From an uncultured Alphaproteobacteria bacterium (lineage in GTDB: Bacteria; Pseudomonadota; Alphaproteobacteria; Micropepsales; Micropepsaceae): a stretch of 13,218 nucleotides of DNA. A program made the translations under genes and the position numbers. Shown here piece by piece: positions 1 through 7,892 of the stretch. How positions within the stretch are numbered: the stretch's first letter is position 1; the number at the start of each line of letters is the position of its first letter. Location of the stretch: positions 1 to 13,218 of the forward strand of contig CALDFO010000050.1 of assembly GCA_937942205.1 (NCBI GenBank), given 5' to 3'. The notes beneath the pieces were generated by a model. The model made no database searches and was not told where the DNA came from. It saw only the letters and a program-made list of their open reading frames with translations.

Positions 1-1
1 G

Positions 2-673
2 CTGCTATGGCTGACATTGACGCTGCTGGTATGGATGCTGGCCAGCGCCATCTCCATCAGGCTCAGGCGGCATCCCCTGACCAATCCCGTGCTGATCTCG
101 ATAACGCTTCTGGCCTGTACGCTGTGGATATTCTCCGTCCCCTATGAACGGTTCTTCGAGGGGGCGCAGTTCATCCATTTTCTGCTCGGTCCGGCGACGG
201 TGGCGATCGCCGTGCCGCTGTACCGCCAGTGGCGGCAGGTGAAAAAGGCGTTGCTGCCGATGATCCCGGCCCTTTTCGCGGGCTCCTTCGCCGCCGTCGC
301 CTCGGTCCTGCTCCTCGGCAGTTGGGCCGGGCTTGCGCGCGATATGCTGATCGCCTTCCTGCCGAAATCGGCGACCGCCGGTGTCGCGATGGCGATTTCA
401 TCCTCGCTCGGCGGAAATCCTTCCCTGACCGCTGTTCTGGTGGTTCTCACCGGCATCACCGGCGCGCTGGTGGTCACACCATTCATGAACGCCATGCGCA
501 TACGAAACTACGCCGCGCGCGGATTCGCACTGGGGCTGACCTCGCATGGCATCGGAACGGCGCGGGCCTTCGATGTGGACAAGACGGCAGGACTGTTCGC
601 GGGCATCGCAATGGCGCTCAACGCGATCGCGACATCGCTCATAGTGCCAGTGCTTGCCCTGCTTCTGCTTTGA
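2..673 (+). CDS. lrgB: LrgB/CidB/YohK-family membrane protein (5' end outside window)
   Basis: LrgB-family proteins are multi-spanning inner-membrane proteins that usually pair with a small LrgA/CidA partner. They have been linked to murein hydrolase control, overflow metabolite export and glycolate transport. The reading frame is open from base 2, giving 223 visible residues against roughly 230-240 for the family, so a few N-terminal residues probably lie upstream. A TTG at 17 could be read as a start, but the open frame before it argues against that. Family signatures seen are the LLGPATVAIAVPLYRQ segment, LPKSATAGVAMAISSSLGG, an NAMRIRN stretch, and SHGIGTARAF near the C-terminus, which closely resemble E. 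coli YohK. Several hydrophobic helices alternate with short basic loops. An LrgA partner would be expected immediately upstream, outside the window. The substrate cannot be told from sequence. Confidence 0.9.
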   Translation: MLWLTLTLLVWMLASAISIRLRRHPLTNPVLISITLLACTLWIFSVPYERFFEGAQFIHFLLGPATVAIAVPLYRQWRQVKKALLPMIPALFAGSFAAVASVLLLGSWAGLARDMLIAFLPKSATAGVAMAISSSLGGNPSLTAVLVVLTGITGALVVTPFMNAMRIRNYAARGFALGLTSHGIGTARAFDVDKTAGLFAGIAMALNAIATSLIVPVLALLLL

Positions 674-791
674 TGGCCGCGTTCCGTTACAGGCGCCCTG
701 TCGGAGACATACAAGCGCGGCCCCATGCCGAAAAGCCGGACGCCGACAGCTGGCGGCCCGCCGGGTAAACGCAAGCCGCCATTTCTAAATT

Positions 792-809
792 ATAGGACAA
801 ATAACCTAT
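792..809. promoter_or_regulatory. Candidate regulator-binding dyad upstream of catalase
   Basis: ATAGG and CCTAT form perfect arms around an 8-base AT-rich spacer, inside an AT-rich island 170 bases before the catalase start. Weaker symmetry continues outward (7 of 10 positions on each side). Catalase genes are often controlled by OxyR, whose sites contain ATAG/CTAT half-sites. Here the spacer between ATAG and CTAT is 10 bases rather than the usual 7, so the match is imperfect. OxyR is an inference; another LysR- or Fur/PerR-type regulator is possible. Confidence 0.35.
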
Positions 810-967
810 TTTATCCGCCCAGGCAGAGCAATACCGGAAATGTTGCGTCCGTGTCACAAAGATGACGCGATGCGGCGGCGATGGACGTATGCCGCCGGAG
901 CGGACGGCAGGTTGAACTCGACTTCGGGAACGAAAGGGGACAGCCTCCATGGCAGCAAACTGGAGAC

Positions 968-978
968 GGAGATCGCCC
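968..978 (+). promoter_or_regulatory. Ribosome-binding site deciding the catalase start
   Basis: GGAG at 968-971 lies 7 bases before the ATG at 979. A competing in-frame ATG at 949 has a weaker and more distant AGGGG. The resulting N-terminus at 979 (MSGKYTDAT) has the short polar lead-in normal for small-subunit catalases. Confidence 0.55.
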
Positions 979-2478
979 ATGTCAGGTAAATATACAGATG
1001 CAACTATCGGCTCGACGATGACCACGGGAGCCCCGGCGCCAAGCGATCGCAACTCGCTGACGATCGGCCCGGATGGTCCGATCCTGCTGCACGACGTGCA
1101 TTTCCTCGAGCAGATGGCGCACTTCAACCGCGAGAAGACCATCGAACGCCAGCCCCACGCCAAGGGCTCGGGCGCCTTCGGTGTGCTCGAGGTGAGCGAG
1201 GATGTTTCGCGCTTCACCAAGGCGGCGCTCTTCCAGAAGGGCGCCAAGACCGACATGCTGGCGCGCTTTTCGACCGTTGCCGGCGAGCAGGGTAGCCCGG
1301 ACACCTGGCGCGACGTGCGCGGCTTTTCGCTGAAATTCTACAGCAGCGAGGGGAATTACGACCTTGTCGGCAACAACACGCCGGTGTTCTTCCTGCGCGA
1401 TCCGATGAAGTTCCCGCACTTCATCCGCAGCCAGAAGCGGTTGCCGGATTCCGGCCTGCGCGACAATCACATGCAGTGGGACTTCTGGACCGGCAATCCC
1501 GAAACCGCGCACCAGGTCACCTATCTGATGGGCGTGCGCGGCCTGCCGCGGACATGGCGCAACATGAACGGCTATGGCTCGCACACCTATATGTGGATCA
1601 ACGCCGCGGGCGAGAAGTTCTGGGTGAAATATCATTTCCACACCCAGCAGGGCATGGAGTTCTTCTCCAACGCCGAAGCGGCCGCCATGTCAGGCAACGA
1701 TGCGGACTTCCATCGCCGCGACCTGTTCGACGCCATCGCGCGGGGCGAGCATCCGAAGTGGAAACTGTCAGTGCAGGTCATGCCCTATGACGAGGCCAAG
1801 ACCTATCGCTTCAACCCGTTTGATCTGACCAAGACCTGGTCGCACAAGGATTATCCGCTGATCCCGGTCGGCACGATGACCCTCAACCGCAATCCGGAGA
1901 ACTTCTTCGCCCAGATCGAGCAGGCCGCCTTCTCGCCCGGCAACACCGTGCCGGGCATCGGCCTCTCGCCCGACAAGATGCTGCTGGGCCGCGCCTTCGC
2001 CTATAACGACGCGCAGCGCAACCGCATCGGGGCGAACTTCCACCAGTTGCCGGTCAACCAGCCCAAGGTGCCGGTGAACACCTATATGATTGATGGGCCG
2101 ATGAACTATCATCATACCGGCGCGGCGCCGGTCCATGCCCCCAATAGCGGTGGGCGTCCCTGGGCCGACGGGACCGGGCCGGTAGACGACGGCTGGGAAG
2201 CCGACGGCGCGATGGTGCGCAGCGCCTATACGCTGCACGCCGAGGACGATGATTTCACCCAGCCCGGCATCCTGGTGCGCGAGGTGTTCGGGGACAAGGA
2301 GCGCGACGCGCTGGTCAACCAGGTCGCGGGCAGCCTCTTGGGCGGGGTACGCGAGCCGGTGCTGGGCCGCGCCTTCGCCTATTGGAAGAGCGTCGATGCC
2401 GATGTCGGCGCCCGTATCGAAAAGAAGGTCAAGGCCGGGGCCGCGCCGCGGCCCGCCGAAGGCATGGGCGAAGGCTGA
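979..2478 (+). CDS. katA: Monofunctional haem catalase (small-subunit type)
   Basis: Converts two hydrogen peroxide molecules to water and oxygen; cytoplasmic haem b enzyme that normally works as a tetramer. The product is 499 residues, matching the small-subunit (clade 3-like) catalases of about 480-510. Distal catalytic His60 lies in [13 protein letters not shown], the distal Asn is in [12 protein letters not shown] (131-142), and the proximal haem-ligand Tyr342 is in [14 protein letters not shown] with Arg338 four residues before it. The [21 protein letters not shown] signature (96-116) is clear, and the C-terminal NADPH-fold region is present, ending near the [17 protein letters not shown] helix. 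No signal peptide is seen. The start was chosen for its ribosome-binding site; 949 is the alternative and would add 10 residues. The gene has its own leader with an AT-rich dyad and ends at a strong terminator, so it may be a single transcription unit within a redox-stress block. All key residues are intact. Confidence 0.96.
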   Translation: MSGKYTDATIGSTMTTGAPAPSDRNSLTIGPDGPILLHDVHFLEQMAHFNREKTIERQPHAKGSGAFGVLEVSEDVSRFTKAALFQKGAKTDMLARFSTVAGEQGSPDTWRDVRGFSLKFYSSEGNYDLVGNNTPVFFLRDPMKFPHFIRSQKRLPDSGLRDNHMQWDFWTGNPETAHQVTYLMGVRGLPRTWRNMNGYGSHTYMWINAAGEKFWVKYHFHTQQGMEFFSNAEAAAMSGNDADFHRRDLFDAIARGEHPKWKLSVQVMPYDEAKTYRFNPFDLTKTWSHKDYPLIPVGTMTLNRNPENFFAQIEQAAFSPGNTVPGIGLSPDKMLLGRAFAYNDAQRNRIGANFHQLPVNQPKVPVNTYMIDGPMNYHHTGAAPVHAPNSGGRPWADGTGPVDDGWEADGAMVRSAYTLHAEDDDFTQPGILVREVFGDKERDALVNQVAGSLLGGVREPVLGRAFAYWKSVDADVGARIEKKVKAGAAPRPAEGMGEG

Positions 2479-2491
2479 CGAGGAACCAGGT

Positions 2492-2524
2492 GGCTCTCCC
2501 GCATACGCGCGGGGGAGCCATTTT
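2492..2524 (+). terminator. Intrinsic terminator after catalase
   Basis: An 11-bp stem (2492-2502 with 2509-2519, one G-U pair, otherwise perfect) encloses a 6-base loop and is followed directly by ATTTT. It starts 14 bases after the katA stop codon. This is a textbook Rho-independent shape and the clearest terminator in the window. Confidence 0.85.
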
Positions 2525-2583
2525 CCACCCGATACGCTGCGCACGGCGCGGATCATTGACGTCCGATTCAACGGAGGAAGGCG

Positions 2584-3156
2584 ATGACAACGTTCAAAGT
2601 AGGTTATCTGATCGGCAGCCTCGCCAGGGAGTCGATCAACCGCAAGCTCGCCAGGGCGCTGATCAACCTTGCGCCCAAGGCCCTCGCATTCACCGAGATC
2701 CCGTTCAAGGATCTGCCGCTCTACAGCTACGATTATGATGCGGATTATCCGCAGGTCGCGCGCGATTTCAAGGCCGCGATCAAGGCGTCCGACGCGATCC
2801 TGTTCGTGACGCCGGAATACAATCGCTCGATCCCGGGCGGCCTCAAGAACGCCATCGACTGGGCGAGCCGGCCCTATGGCACAAACGCCTTCACCCACAA
2901 GCCATCGGCGGTGATCGGCACTTCGCCTGGCGCGATCGGCACCGCGGTTGCCCAGCAGAGCCTCAGAAGCGTGCTCAGCTTCTGCAACTCGCCACAGATG
3001 AATGCGCCCGAAGCCTATATCCAGTTCACACCCGGCCTGATCGGCGATGGCGGCGAAGTGACGGTGGAATCGACCGAAGGCTTCCTGCGCAACTACATGG
3101 CCGAGTTTCACGACCACATCGAACGCGTGCTCACCGTATTGCCGAACAACGGCTAA
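2584..3156 (+). CDS. NAD(P)H-dependent FMN reductase (ChrR/YieF/Azr type)
   Basis: A flavodoxin-fold reductase that transfers electrons from NAD(P)H through FMN to quinones, azo compounds or oxidised metals such as chromate. The 190-residue length is normal for the family. The N-terminal phosphate-binding loop GSLARESINRKLA (11-23) matches the family GSLRxxSxN pattern, with Ala where Arg is usual. TPEYNRSIPGGLKNAIDWASRP (76-97) is the diagnostic FMN/dimer segment, and IGTSPGAIGTAVAQQSLR (111-128) is the second flavin-contact loop. There is no signal peptide, so it is cytoplasmic. GGAGGAAG at 2573-2580 precedes the ATG by 3 bases, an unusually close but strong site. It sits between catalase and a copper pump, which fits a protective quinone-reductase role that limits redox cycling. 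The physiological substrate is not determined by sequence. Confidence 0.93.
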   Translation: MTTFKVGYLIGSLARESINRKLARALINLAPKALAFTEIPFKDLPLYSYDYDADYPQVARDFKAAIKASDAILFVTPEYNRSIPGGLKNAIDWASRPYGTNAFTHKPSAVIGTSPGAIGTAVAQQSLRSVLSFCNSPQMNAPEAYIQFTPGLIGDGGEVTVESTEGFLRNYMAEFHDHIERVLTVLPNNG

Positions 3157-3158
3157 GT

Positions 3159-3180
3159 CCGGAACTGGGTCTGGTTCCGG
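3159..3180 (+). other. Hairpin between FMN reductase and copper ATPase genes
   Basis: CCGGAAC and GTTCCGG form perfect 7-bp arms with an 8-base loop, beginning 3 bases after the reductase stop. No T-run follows, so it is not a classical intrinsic terminator. It could stabilise the upstream message, reduce read-through into the pump gene, or do nothing. Confidence 0.4.
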
Positions 3181-3225
3181 GCAGGCGGACAAAGGCATGT
3201 CCCGGTCTGCGGAAGACGAATTGAT

Positions 3226-5571
3226 GTGAACACGAACTGCCAGCACGCTGTTTCTTCCCCCGCCGCGAACGCCCATGCCGTGGCGCGGGAAAAAGACCCT
3301 GTTTGCGGCATGTCTGTCGGCCCCGATACGCCGCATCGGGCCGTCCATGACGGTCACGCGTATCTTTTCTGTTCCGCCGGATGCAAAGCGAAGTTCGCAG
3401 CTGAGCCGGACCGCTATCTCGGCGCAAAACCGGCGCCCGCCGCGGAGGCAAATGCCGGCGCGATCTGGACCTGCCCGATGCACCCCGAGGTCCGTCAGGC
3501 CGGCGCCGGCAGTTGCCCGTTCTGCGGGATGGCGCTCGAACCGCTGATGGTGACGGCAGACAGCGGCCCGAACCCCGAACTGGCGGACATGACGCGGCGG
3601 ATGTGGATCGGGCTGGCGCTCGCCATCCCGGTCTTCCTGCTGGAGATGGGCAGTCACATTGTCCCCGCGCTGCACCACATCGTCCCGGCGCGGATATCGA
3701 TCTGGGTCCAGCTCGTTCTGGCGACGCCCGTTGTATTGTGGTGCGGCTGGCCGTTTTTCGCGCGCGCGTGGCAGTCGCTGCTCAACCGCAGCCTGAACAT
3801 GTTCACGCTCATCGCGATGGGAACCGGAGTCGCCTGGGCCTACAGCATGGCGGCGGCCCTTGCGCCCGGCGGTTTCCCTGCCGCCTTTCGCGCGGCGGAC
3901 GGAACCGTCGCCGTCTATTTCGAAGCCGCGGCGGTCATCACGGTGCTGGTTCTGGTGGGGCAGGTGCTGGAGCTGCGCGCGCGGGAACAGACGTCGGGTG
4001 CGATCCGCGCCCTGCTCGATCTCGCGCCGAAAACCGCCCGCCGCATTTGCGCGGACGGCACGGAAGAAGACGTCGCCGCCGAGCTCCTCGCGATCGGCGA
4101 TCTTGTCCGCGTGCGGCCGGGCGAGACCGTGCCGGTCGACGGCATGGTGGAAGACGGACGCTCCTCGATCGACGAAGCCATGGTCACCGGCGAATCCATG
4201 CCGGCGACCCGTACCGTGGGCGACCGGGTGATCGGCGGCACGCTGAACCGGACGGGCGCACTGGTGATCCGCGCCCAGAAGGTCGGCCGTGACACCATGC
4301 TCTCGCGCATCGTGCAGATGGTCGCCGACGCGCAGCGCTCGCGCGCGCCGATCCAGCGGCTGGCGGATCGGGTTTCCGGCTGGTTCGTGCCGCTGGTCAT
4401 CCTGGTCGCGCTCGCGGCTTTTGCCGCATGGGCGCTATGGGGGCCGGAGCCGCGTTTCAGCTACGGGCTGGTCGTCGCCGTCTCGGTGCTCATCATCGCT
4501 TGCCCTTGCGCGCTGGGACTGGCCACGCCCATCTCCATCATGGTCGGCGTGGGCAAGGGCGCCGGGGCGGGCGTGCTGATCAAGAACGCCGAAGCGCTCG
4601 AACATATGCAGAAGGTGGACACGCTGGTCGTCGACAAGACCGGCACGCTCACCGAGGGCAGGCCGTCGGTCACCGGCATCCATCCGGCTTCCGGCTTCGA
4701 TGCGGATGCGATATTGCGGCTGGCCGCCGGCGTGGAAATGGCGTCGGAGCATCCGCTGGCCCGCGCGATCGTGGAGGCGGCCGGGCAGCGGGCCCTCGAT
4801 ATTCCGTCCGTGGCCGACTTCGACTCGCCGCTCGGCAAGGGGGCGGTGGGCGCGGTCGAGGGCAAAGCCGTCCTGATCGGCAATGCCGGTTTTCTGAAGG
4901 AACGCGGCATCGATGCGTCGGCCTTGGCCGCGAAAGCGGACGGGCTGCGCCATGACGGCGCGACGGCGATCTATATCGGCATCGACGGTACGGCCGCCGG
5001 CATCTTCGCCATCGCCGACCCGGTCAAGCAGACGACGCCGGTGGCGCTGCAGGCCCTTCATGCCGAAGGTATCCGGATCGTGATGCTGACCGGCGACAAC
5101 CGCACCACGGCCCAGGCGGTCGCGCGCCGTCTGGGCATCGACGAGGTCGAGGCCGACGTCCTGCCGGACCAGAAAAGCGCGGTGGTGCGGCGGCTTCAGG
5201 CGGAAGGCCGGATCGTGGCCATGGCGGGCGACGGGGTGAACGACGCACCGGCGCTGGCGGCCGCGAATGTCGGCATCGCCATGGGGTCGGGCACCGATGT
5301 CGCCATCGAAAGCGCGGGCGTGACCCTGCTCAAGGGCGACCTTATGGGCATCGTCAAGGCCCGGGGCCTGTCCAGGGCGACCATGGCCAATATCCGGCAG
5401 AACCTGACCTTCGCCTTCATCTACAACGCCGCCGGCATACCGGTGGCGGCGGGACTGCTCTATCCGGCCTTCGGGCTTTTGCTCTCGCCCATCATCGCGG
5501 CGGCCGCCATGTCGCTGTCATCGGTCAGTGTGATCGCAAACGCCTTGCGGCTGCGGAGGCTGCGGCTGTGA
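3226..5571 (+). CDS. copA: Copper(I)-exporting P1B-type ATPase with YHS and heavy-metal-binding N-terminal domains
   Basis: Inner-membrane pump that uses ATP to move Cu+ (possibly Ag+) out of the cytoplasm. The product is 781 residues. The N-terminus carries a YHS-type domain (about 23-65: DPVCGMSV, then YLFCSAGC) and then a second metal-binding unit (about 81-105: [20 protein letters not shown]). The classical ferredoxin-like HMA domain with GMTCxxC is absent. The actuator motif TGES is at 321-324, the membrane metal site CPC at 426-428, phosphorylated Asp470 in DKTGT, His509-Pro510 in the nucleotide domain, and GDGVND at 668-673. YN at 733-734 and MSLSS at 762-766 complete the Cu+ coordination set known from CopA. 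The start is GTG with GGAAGA about 10 bases upstream; ATG alternatives downstream would lose the YHS domain. No CueR-type regulator or chaperone lies in view. Confidence 0.96.
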   Translation: MNTNCQHAVSSPAANAHAVAREKDPVCGMSVGPDTPHRAVHDGHAYLFCSAGCKAKFAAEPDRYLGAKPAPAAEANAGAIWTCPMHPEVRQAGAGSCPFCGMALEPLMVTADSGPNPELADMTRRMWIGLALAIPVFLLEMGSHIVPALHHIVPARISIWVQLVLATPVVLWCGWPFFARAWQSLLNRSLNMFTLIAMGTGVAWAYSMAAALAPGGFPAAFRAADGTVAVYFEAAAVITVLVLVGQVLELRAREQTSGAIRALLDLAPKTARRICADGTEEDVAAELLAIGDLVRVRPGETVPVDGMVEDGRSSIDEAMVTGESMPATRTVGDRVIGGTLNRTGALVIRAQKVGRDTMLSRIVQMVADAQRSRAPIQRLADRVSGWFVPLVILVALAAFAAWALWGPEPRFSYGLVVAVSVLIIACPCALGLATPISIMVGVGKGAGAGVLIKNAEALEHMQKVDTLVVDKTGTLTEGRPSVTGIHPASGFDADAILRLAAGVEMASEHPLARAIVEAAGQRALDIPSVADFDSPLGKGAVGAVEGKAVLIGNAGFLKERGIDASALAAKADGLRHDGATAIYIGIDGTAAGIFAIADPVKQTTPVALQALHAEGIRIVMLTGDNRTTAQAVARRLGIDEVEADVLPDQKSAVVRRLQAEGRIVAMAGDGVNDAPALAAANVGIAMGSGTDVAIESAGVTLLKGDLMGIVKARGLSRATMANIRQNLTFAFIYNAAGIPVAAGLLYPAFGLLLSPIIAAAAMSLSSVSVIANALRLRRLRL

Positions 5572-5641
5572 GCGCGGCCCCATGCTCCCCTGGGCCTCCG
5601 TGAAATGACAATACGGGATTGCAACGACGGTGCGCATCCGG

Positions 5642-6253
5642 CTAGTGCGCGCGCGAAATGGCCAGGAGGCCGTCAATCACATATTGCACCGCCAGCGCCG
5701 CAAGAATGACGCCCAGAAGGCGGTGGAAGACGATCTGTCCCCGCGATCCCATGATGCGGGCCAGGCCCGGCGCCAGGCGGAACGCGATATAGGCGGACAT
5801 CAGCACCAGCGCGATGATCAGAAGCAGCGCCGTCATGCCCAGCGGGTCGCCGCCGGCCCGTCCCGCCAGCAGCACCGTGGCGGTCATCGCGCCGGGGCCC
5901 GCCAGCAGGGGGATGGCCAGCGGGAACATGGCCGGGCTGTCGCGGCGCTGCGCGGCATCGTCTTTCCGGGATTGCCGCCGGTCGAAGATCATTTCAAAGG
6001 CGATGGCGAACAGCAGCAGCCCGCCGGCGATACGGAACGAGGCCATGTCGATCCCCAGCTGCGCCAGCAGCCAGCGGCCCAGCAGTGCCGTCCCGGCCAG
6101 GATGCCGAATCCCGCCAGGCAGGCTTCCGCCGCGATCCGCCGCTGGTCCCGCGCGGCATGGTCGCGGGTGAGGGCCAGGAAGATGGGGCTGAGCCCCAGG
6201 GGATCCACTGTGACCAGGAGAGTCACCAGCGCAGAGGGAAGGTCCAGGGGCAT
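5642..6253 (-). CDS. MarC-family integral membrane protein
   Basis: Belongs to the MarC/UPF0056 family of six-helix inner-membrane proteins, whose function is still unclear; the original link to multiple antibiotic resistance was not upheld. The 203-residue length is typical. Signatures seen are VDPLGLSPIFLALT (16-29), corresponding to the family NPxGxxPxF motif, and PLAIPLLAGPGAM (111-123), the second half-repeat motif. Hydrophobic segments lie near 5-28, 42-65, 72-90, 112-131, 139-160 and 177-199. It lies 58 bases downstream of the DUF4010 gene on the same strand, so the two probably share a transcript. It converges on the copper pump gene; the 70 bases between their stops show no convincing terminator. 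The ribosome-binding signal before 6253 is weak. Confidence 0.9.
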   Translation of the reverse strand: MPLDLPSALVTLLVTVDPLGLSPIFLALTRDHAARDQRRIAAEACLAGFGILAGTALLGRWLLAQLGIDMASFRIAGGLLLFAIAFEMIFDRRQSRKDDAAQRRDSPAMFPLAIPLLAGPGAMTATVLLAGRAGGDPLGMTALLLIIALVLMSAYIAFRLAPGLARIMGSRGQIVFHRLLGVILAALAVQYVIDGLLAISRAH

Positions 6254-6311
6254 CGGTCACTCTCACATTGGGGTAGCCAGCAGAGCGCCTCCCGATAGGC
6301 CGGGCGGCGCG

Positions 6312-7190
6312 CTACAGCAATATCACCAGGCCATAGCCGCACCACAGGCCGGCGATCAGAAGGGTCAGTCCCGCGGCCACCTGGATGGCGAAGGGGCGCG
6401 GGCCCAGCACGAAGGCGGCGGGAATCTTGATCGCCATGTTGGCGGACAGGCCCATCAGAATGGCCAGTCTGCCGGTGTCCAGGTCGGTCTTGTCGGCCAC
6501 CACCAGGGTGGCGATCGAGACCGCCGTGGCATGGGCATCGACAAGGCCGGTGGCCAGGGCGCTGGCCAACATGCCCTCGGTGCCGAAACGCTCCACCAGG
6601 AAGGTCGAGACAAAGGAAAAGACCACCACCAGGGCGGCGAACACCGCGATGATCTTCAGGTCGAAGGCGCGGCCGTTCGCGTCGGGCCGATCGGCCGATT
6701 TGGCCCGCCATGCCAGCATCAGGGCGTAACCCAGGCTGGGCATGAACGCGCCCAGAAAGGGCAAGGCCAGGCCGCGCAGCAGGTCGGCATCGGCCGTCGT
6801 CACCAGCGCGATCAGATAAACCAGGCTGCCCATGATGGCGGCCATGGCGCCGGCGGCGGCGGCGCTGGTGACGGGCGGATGGTCGTGGGCGCGCGCGCTC
6901 ATGGCGGCGATGGCGATGGAACTGGAGACAAAGCCGGTGGCGAAGCCCGCCGCCATCAGACCCCGGCGCGGGCCCATCAGGCGCGCCGCCCAATAACCCG
7001 CCGCGCTCAATCCCATCATCACCAGCAGCAGACGCCAGAAGGCGAAGGGGTTGAAAACCGACAGCGGCCCCATCATGCGATCGGGCAGCAGCGGCAGAAC
7101 GGCCAGGGCGGCCAGGAAGACCAGGCCGTCCTGCGCGTCGTGCCGGGTGAGGCGGGCGACTTTGCGCCGGGGTTCCGTGCCGTTGGACAT
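6312..7190 (-). CDS. DUF4010 membrane protein lacking the usual MgtC/SapB domain
   Basis: In its commonest form this family has an N-terminal MgtC/SapB membrane domain joined to a C-terminal DUF4010 domain, about 400-430 residues in all. Here only the linker and DUF4010 part are present: 292 residues, starting MSNGTEPRRK and entering LTRHDAQDGLVFLAALAVLP, which normally follows the MgtC domain. The conserved LPDRMMGPLSVFNP (35-48) and a GLMAAGFATGFVSSSIAIAAM segment (77-97) are clear. About eight hydrophobic segments follow, including GLVDAHATAVSIATLV (215-230) and a last helix ending at the C-terminus. The frame stays open upstream, but that stretch is antisense to the SET gene and is not MgtC-like. 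No good ribosome-binding site precedes 7190; an in-frame ATG at 7258 is the alternative. Function unknown. Likely transcribed together with the MarC gene. Confidence 0.82.
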   Translation of the reverse strand: MSNGTEPRRKVARLTRHDAQDGLVFLAALAVLPLLPDRMMGPLSVFNPFAFWRLLLVMMGLSAAGYWAARLMGPRRGLMAAGFATGFVSSSIAIAAMSARAHDHPPVTSAAAAGAMAAIMGSLVYLIALVTTADADLLRGLALPFLGAFMPSLGYALMLAWRAKSADRPDANGRAFDLKIIAVFAALVVVFSFVSTFLVERFGTEGMLASALATGLVDAHATAVSIATLVVADKTDLDTGRLAILMGLSANMAIKIPAAFVLGPRPFAIQVAAGLTLLIAGLWCGYGLVILL

Positions 7191-7209
7191 GACTGGTGTT
7201 CTGACTGGT
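7191..7209. repeat. Short direct repeat in the divergent intergenic region
   Basis: GACTGGT occurs twice (7191-7197 and 7203-7209) with a 12-base period, immediately upstream of the DUF4010 start. The period is near one helical turn, so two regulator monomers could bind on the same face. It may equally be chance. Confidence 0.3.
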
Positions 7210-7264
7210 TTGCTGTGCGGTTGCGGGCCGGTGTTACCGCAATCTTCCGCCGGGGTCATCTTGC

Positions 7265-7290
7265 GGGGCGGTGGGCCGGCGGGCCGCCCC
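7265..7290. other. GC-rich inverted repeat between divergent DUF4010 and SET genes
   Basis: GGGGCGG (7265-7271) and CCGCCCC (7284-7290) are perfect arms around a 12-base GC-rich loop. It lies in the 172-base divergent region. No T-run follows on either strand, so an operator or a structured leader is as plausible as a terminator. In DNA of this GC content, chance is possible. Confidence 0.3.
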
Positions 7291-7362
7291 GGCGCGTTAC
7301 GGTTGACGGCCGCAAGCGACTCCTGGAAAGACCGGGTTCGGGAACCGCGCCAGAGTTGGATC

Positions 7363-7779
7363 ATGAAACGGCAATTGCACAAGCATGTGAAAGTCAAACG
7401 GGGCGCGCACGGCCTGGGGCTGTTCGCCACCGGGCCGGTGAAGAAGGGCGCGGTGGTCGCGGAATATTGGGGGCCAATCATCACCGAGGAAGAGGCGGAC
7501 CGCTGCGGCGGCAAATATCTCTTCGAGCTTGAGAACAACCTGGCCATAGACGGCAAGGGCCGCAAGAATGTGGCGCGCTATATCAACCATTCCTGTTCGC
7601 CCAATTGCGAACCCATCGAGGACGAAAAGGCGCGGCGCGTCTTCATCCACGCCCGGCGCGACATCAAGCCGGGCGAGGAGTTCGGCTATGATTACGGCAA
7701 GTCCTATTGGGACGCGCACATCAAGCCGATCGGCTGCCGCTGCGGCTGCGGCGGCAAAGGCCCCAAGCGCTGGCGCTAG
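7363..7779 (+). CDS. Small SET-domain protein, putative lysine methyltransferase
   Basis: SET domains transfer methyl groups from S-adenosylmethionine to protein lysines; bacterial members are sporadic and mostly of unknown target. The whole 138-residue protein is one SET domain. The N-terminal SAM-contact segment RGAHGLGLFA (13-22) is followed by GAVVAEYWGPIIT (29-41). The catalytic/SAM motif is RYINHSCSPNCE (72-83), and the C-terminal EEFGYDYG (105-112) supplies the lysine-channel tyrosines. The tail has CRCGC (125-129), resembling a post-SET zinc cluster with Cys78 of NHSC, though more compact than the usual CxCx4C. There is no signal peptide. ATG 7363 begins right at the domain with only a weak GAG-type ribosome site; longer in-frame extensions are antisense to the DUF4010 gene and look non-coding. 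It is divergent from DUF4010 and 113 bases before the exported FAH-family gene. Confidence 0.9.
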   Translation: MKRQLHKHVKVKRGAHGLGLFATGPVKKGAVVAEYWGPIITEEEADRCGGKYLFELENNLAIDGKGRKNVARYINHSCSPNCEPIEDEKARRVFIHARRDIKPGEEFGYDYGKSYWDAHIKPIGCRCGCGGKGPKRWR

Positions 7780-7892
7780 CCCCGCGCCCTGAACCGGCGC
7801 AAAACAAGGACTTATGGGCCTCCGCGCAGCGGCTTGCGGCGAGGGCGCATTTCAATAGTATTCGCAGTGCATCAGCGCGAGGGGGACGCGAC

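Larger units (their letters stand above)
674..978. other. Gene-free leader between lrgB and the catalase gene
   Basis: No convincing gene lies here. It holds a small GC-rich palindromic patch just after the lrgB stop (ACAGG/CCTGT arms around 688-703, no T-run) and an AT-rich island at about 781-815 that stands out from the surrounding GC-rich DNA. The island contains the ATAGG/CCTAT dyad annotated separately, and is the likeliest place for the catalase promoter and its regulator. The catalase ribosome-binding region follows at the right end. Confidence 0.55.

Noticed and set aside
1768..3678. Long open frame on the minus strand (636 codons)
   Set aside because: It lies antisense to the catalase, FMN reductase and start of the copper pump, all of which have intact family motifs. 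Its translation is rich in Arg, Gly, Ala and His with no recognisable domain, as expected from antisense of GC-rich genes.
5572..5641. Terminator between converging copper pump and MarC genes
   Set aside because: Only GGCCC/GGGCC five-base arms with a 12-base loop and no T-run on either strand; too weak to call.
7051..7362. Upstream extension of the SET-domain reading frame
   Set aside because: It is antisense to the DUF4010 gene and adds no recognisable domain; the SET fold begins close to residue 10 from ATG 7363.
5814..7532. Long open frame on the plus strand (572 codons)
   Set aside because: It is antisense to MarC and DUF4010, which have clear membrane-protein signatures. The translation is a Gln/Gly/His/Arg-rich low-complexity product.
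7784..7800. Small GCGCC/GGCGC hairpin after the SET gene
   Set aside because: Short arms, common by chance in GC-rich DNA, and followed by A rather than T residues on the plus strand.
7707..7892. Upstream extension of the FAH-family reading frame
   Set aside because: It would overlap the SET gene and bury the Tat signal internally. A strong ribosome site supports 7893.
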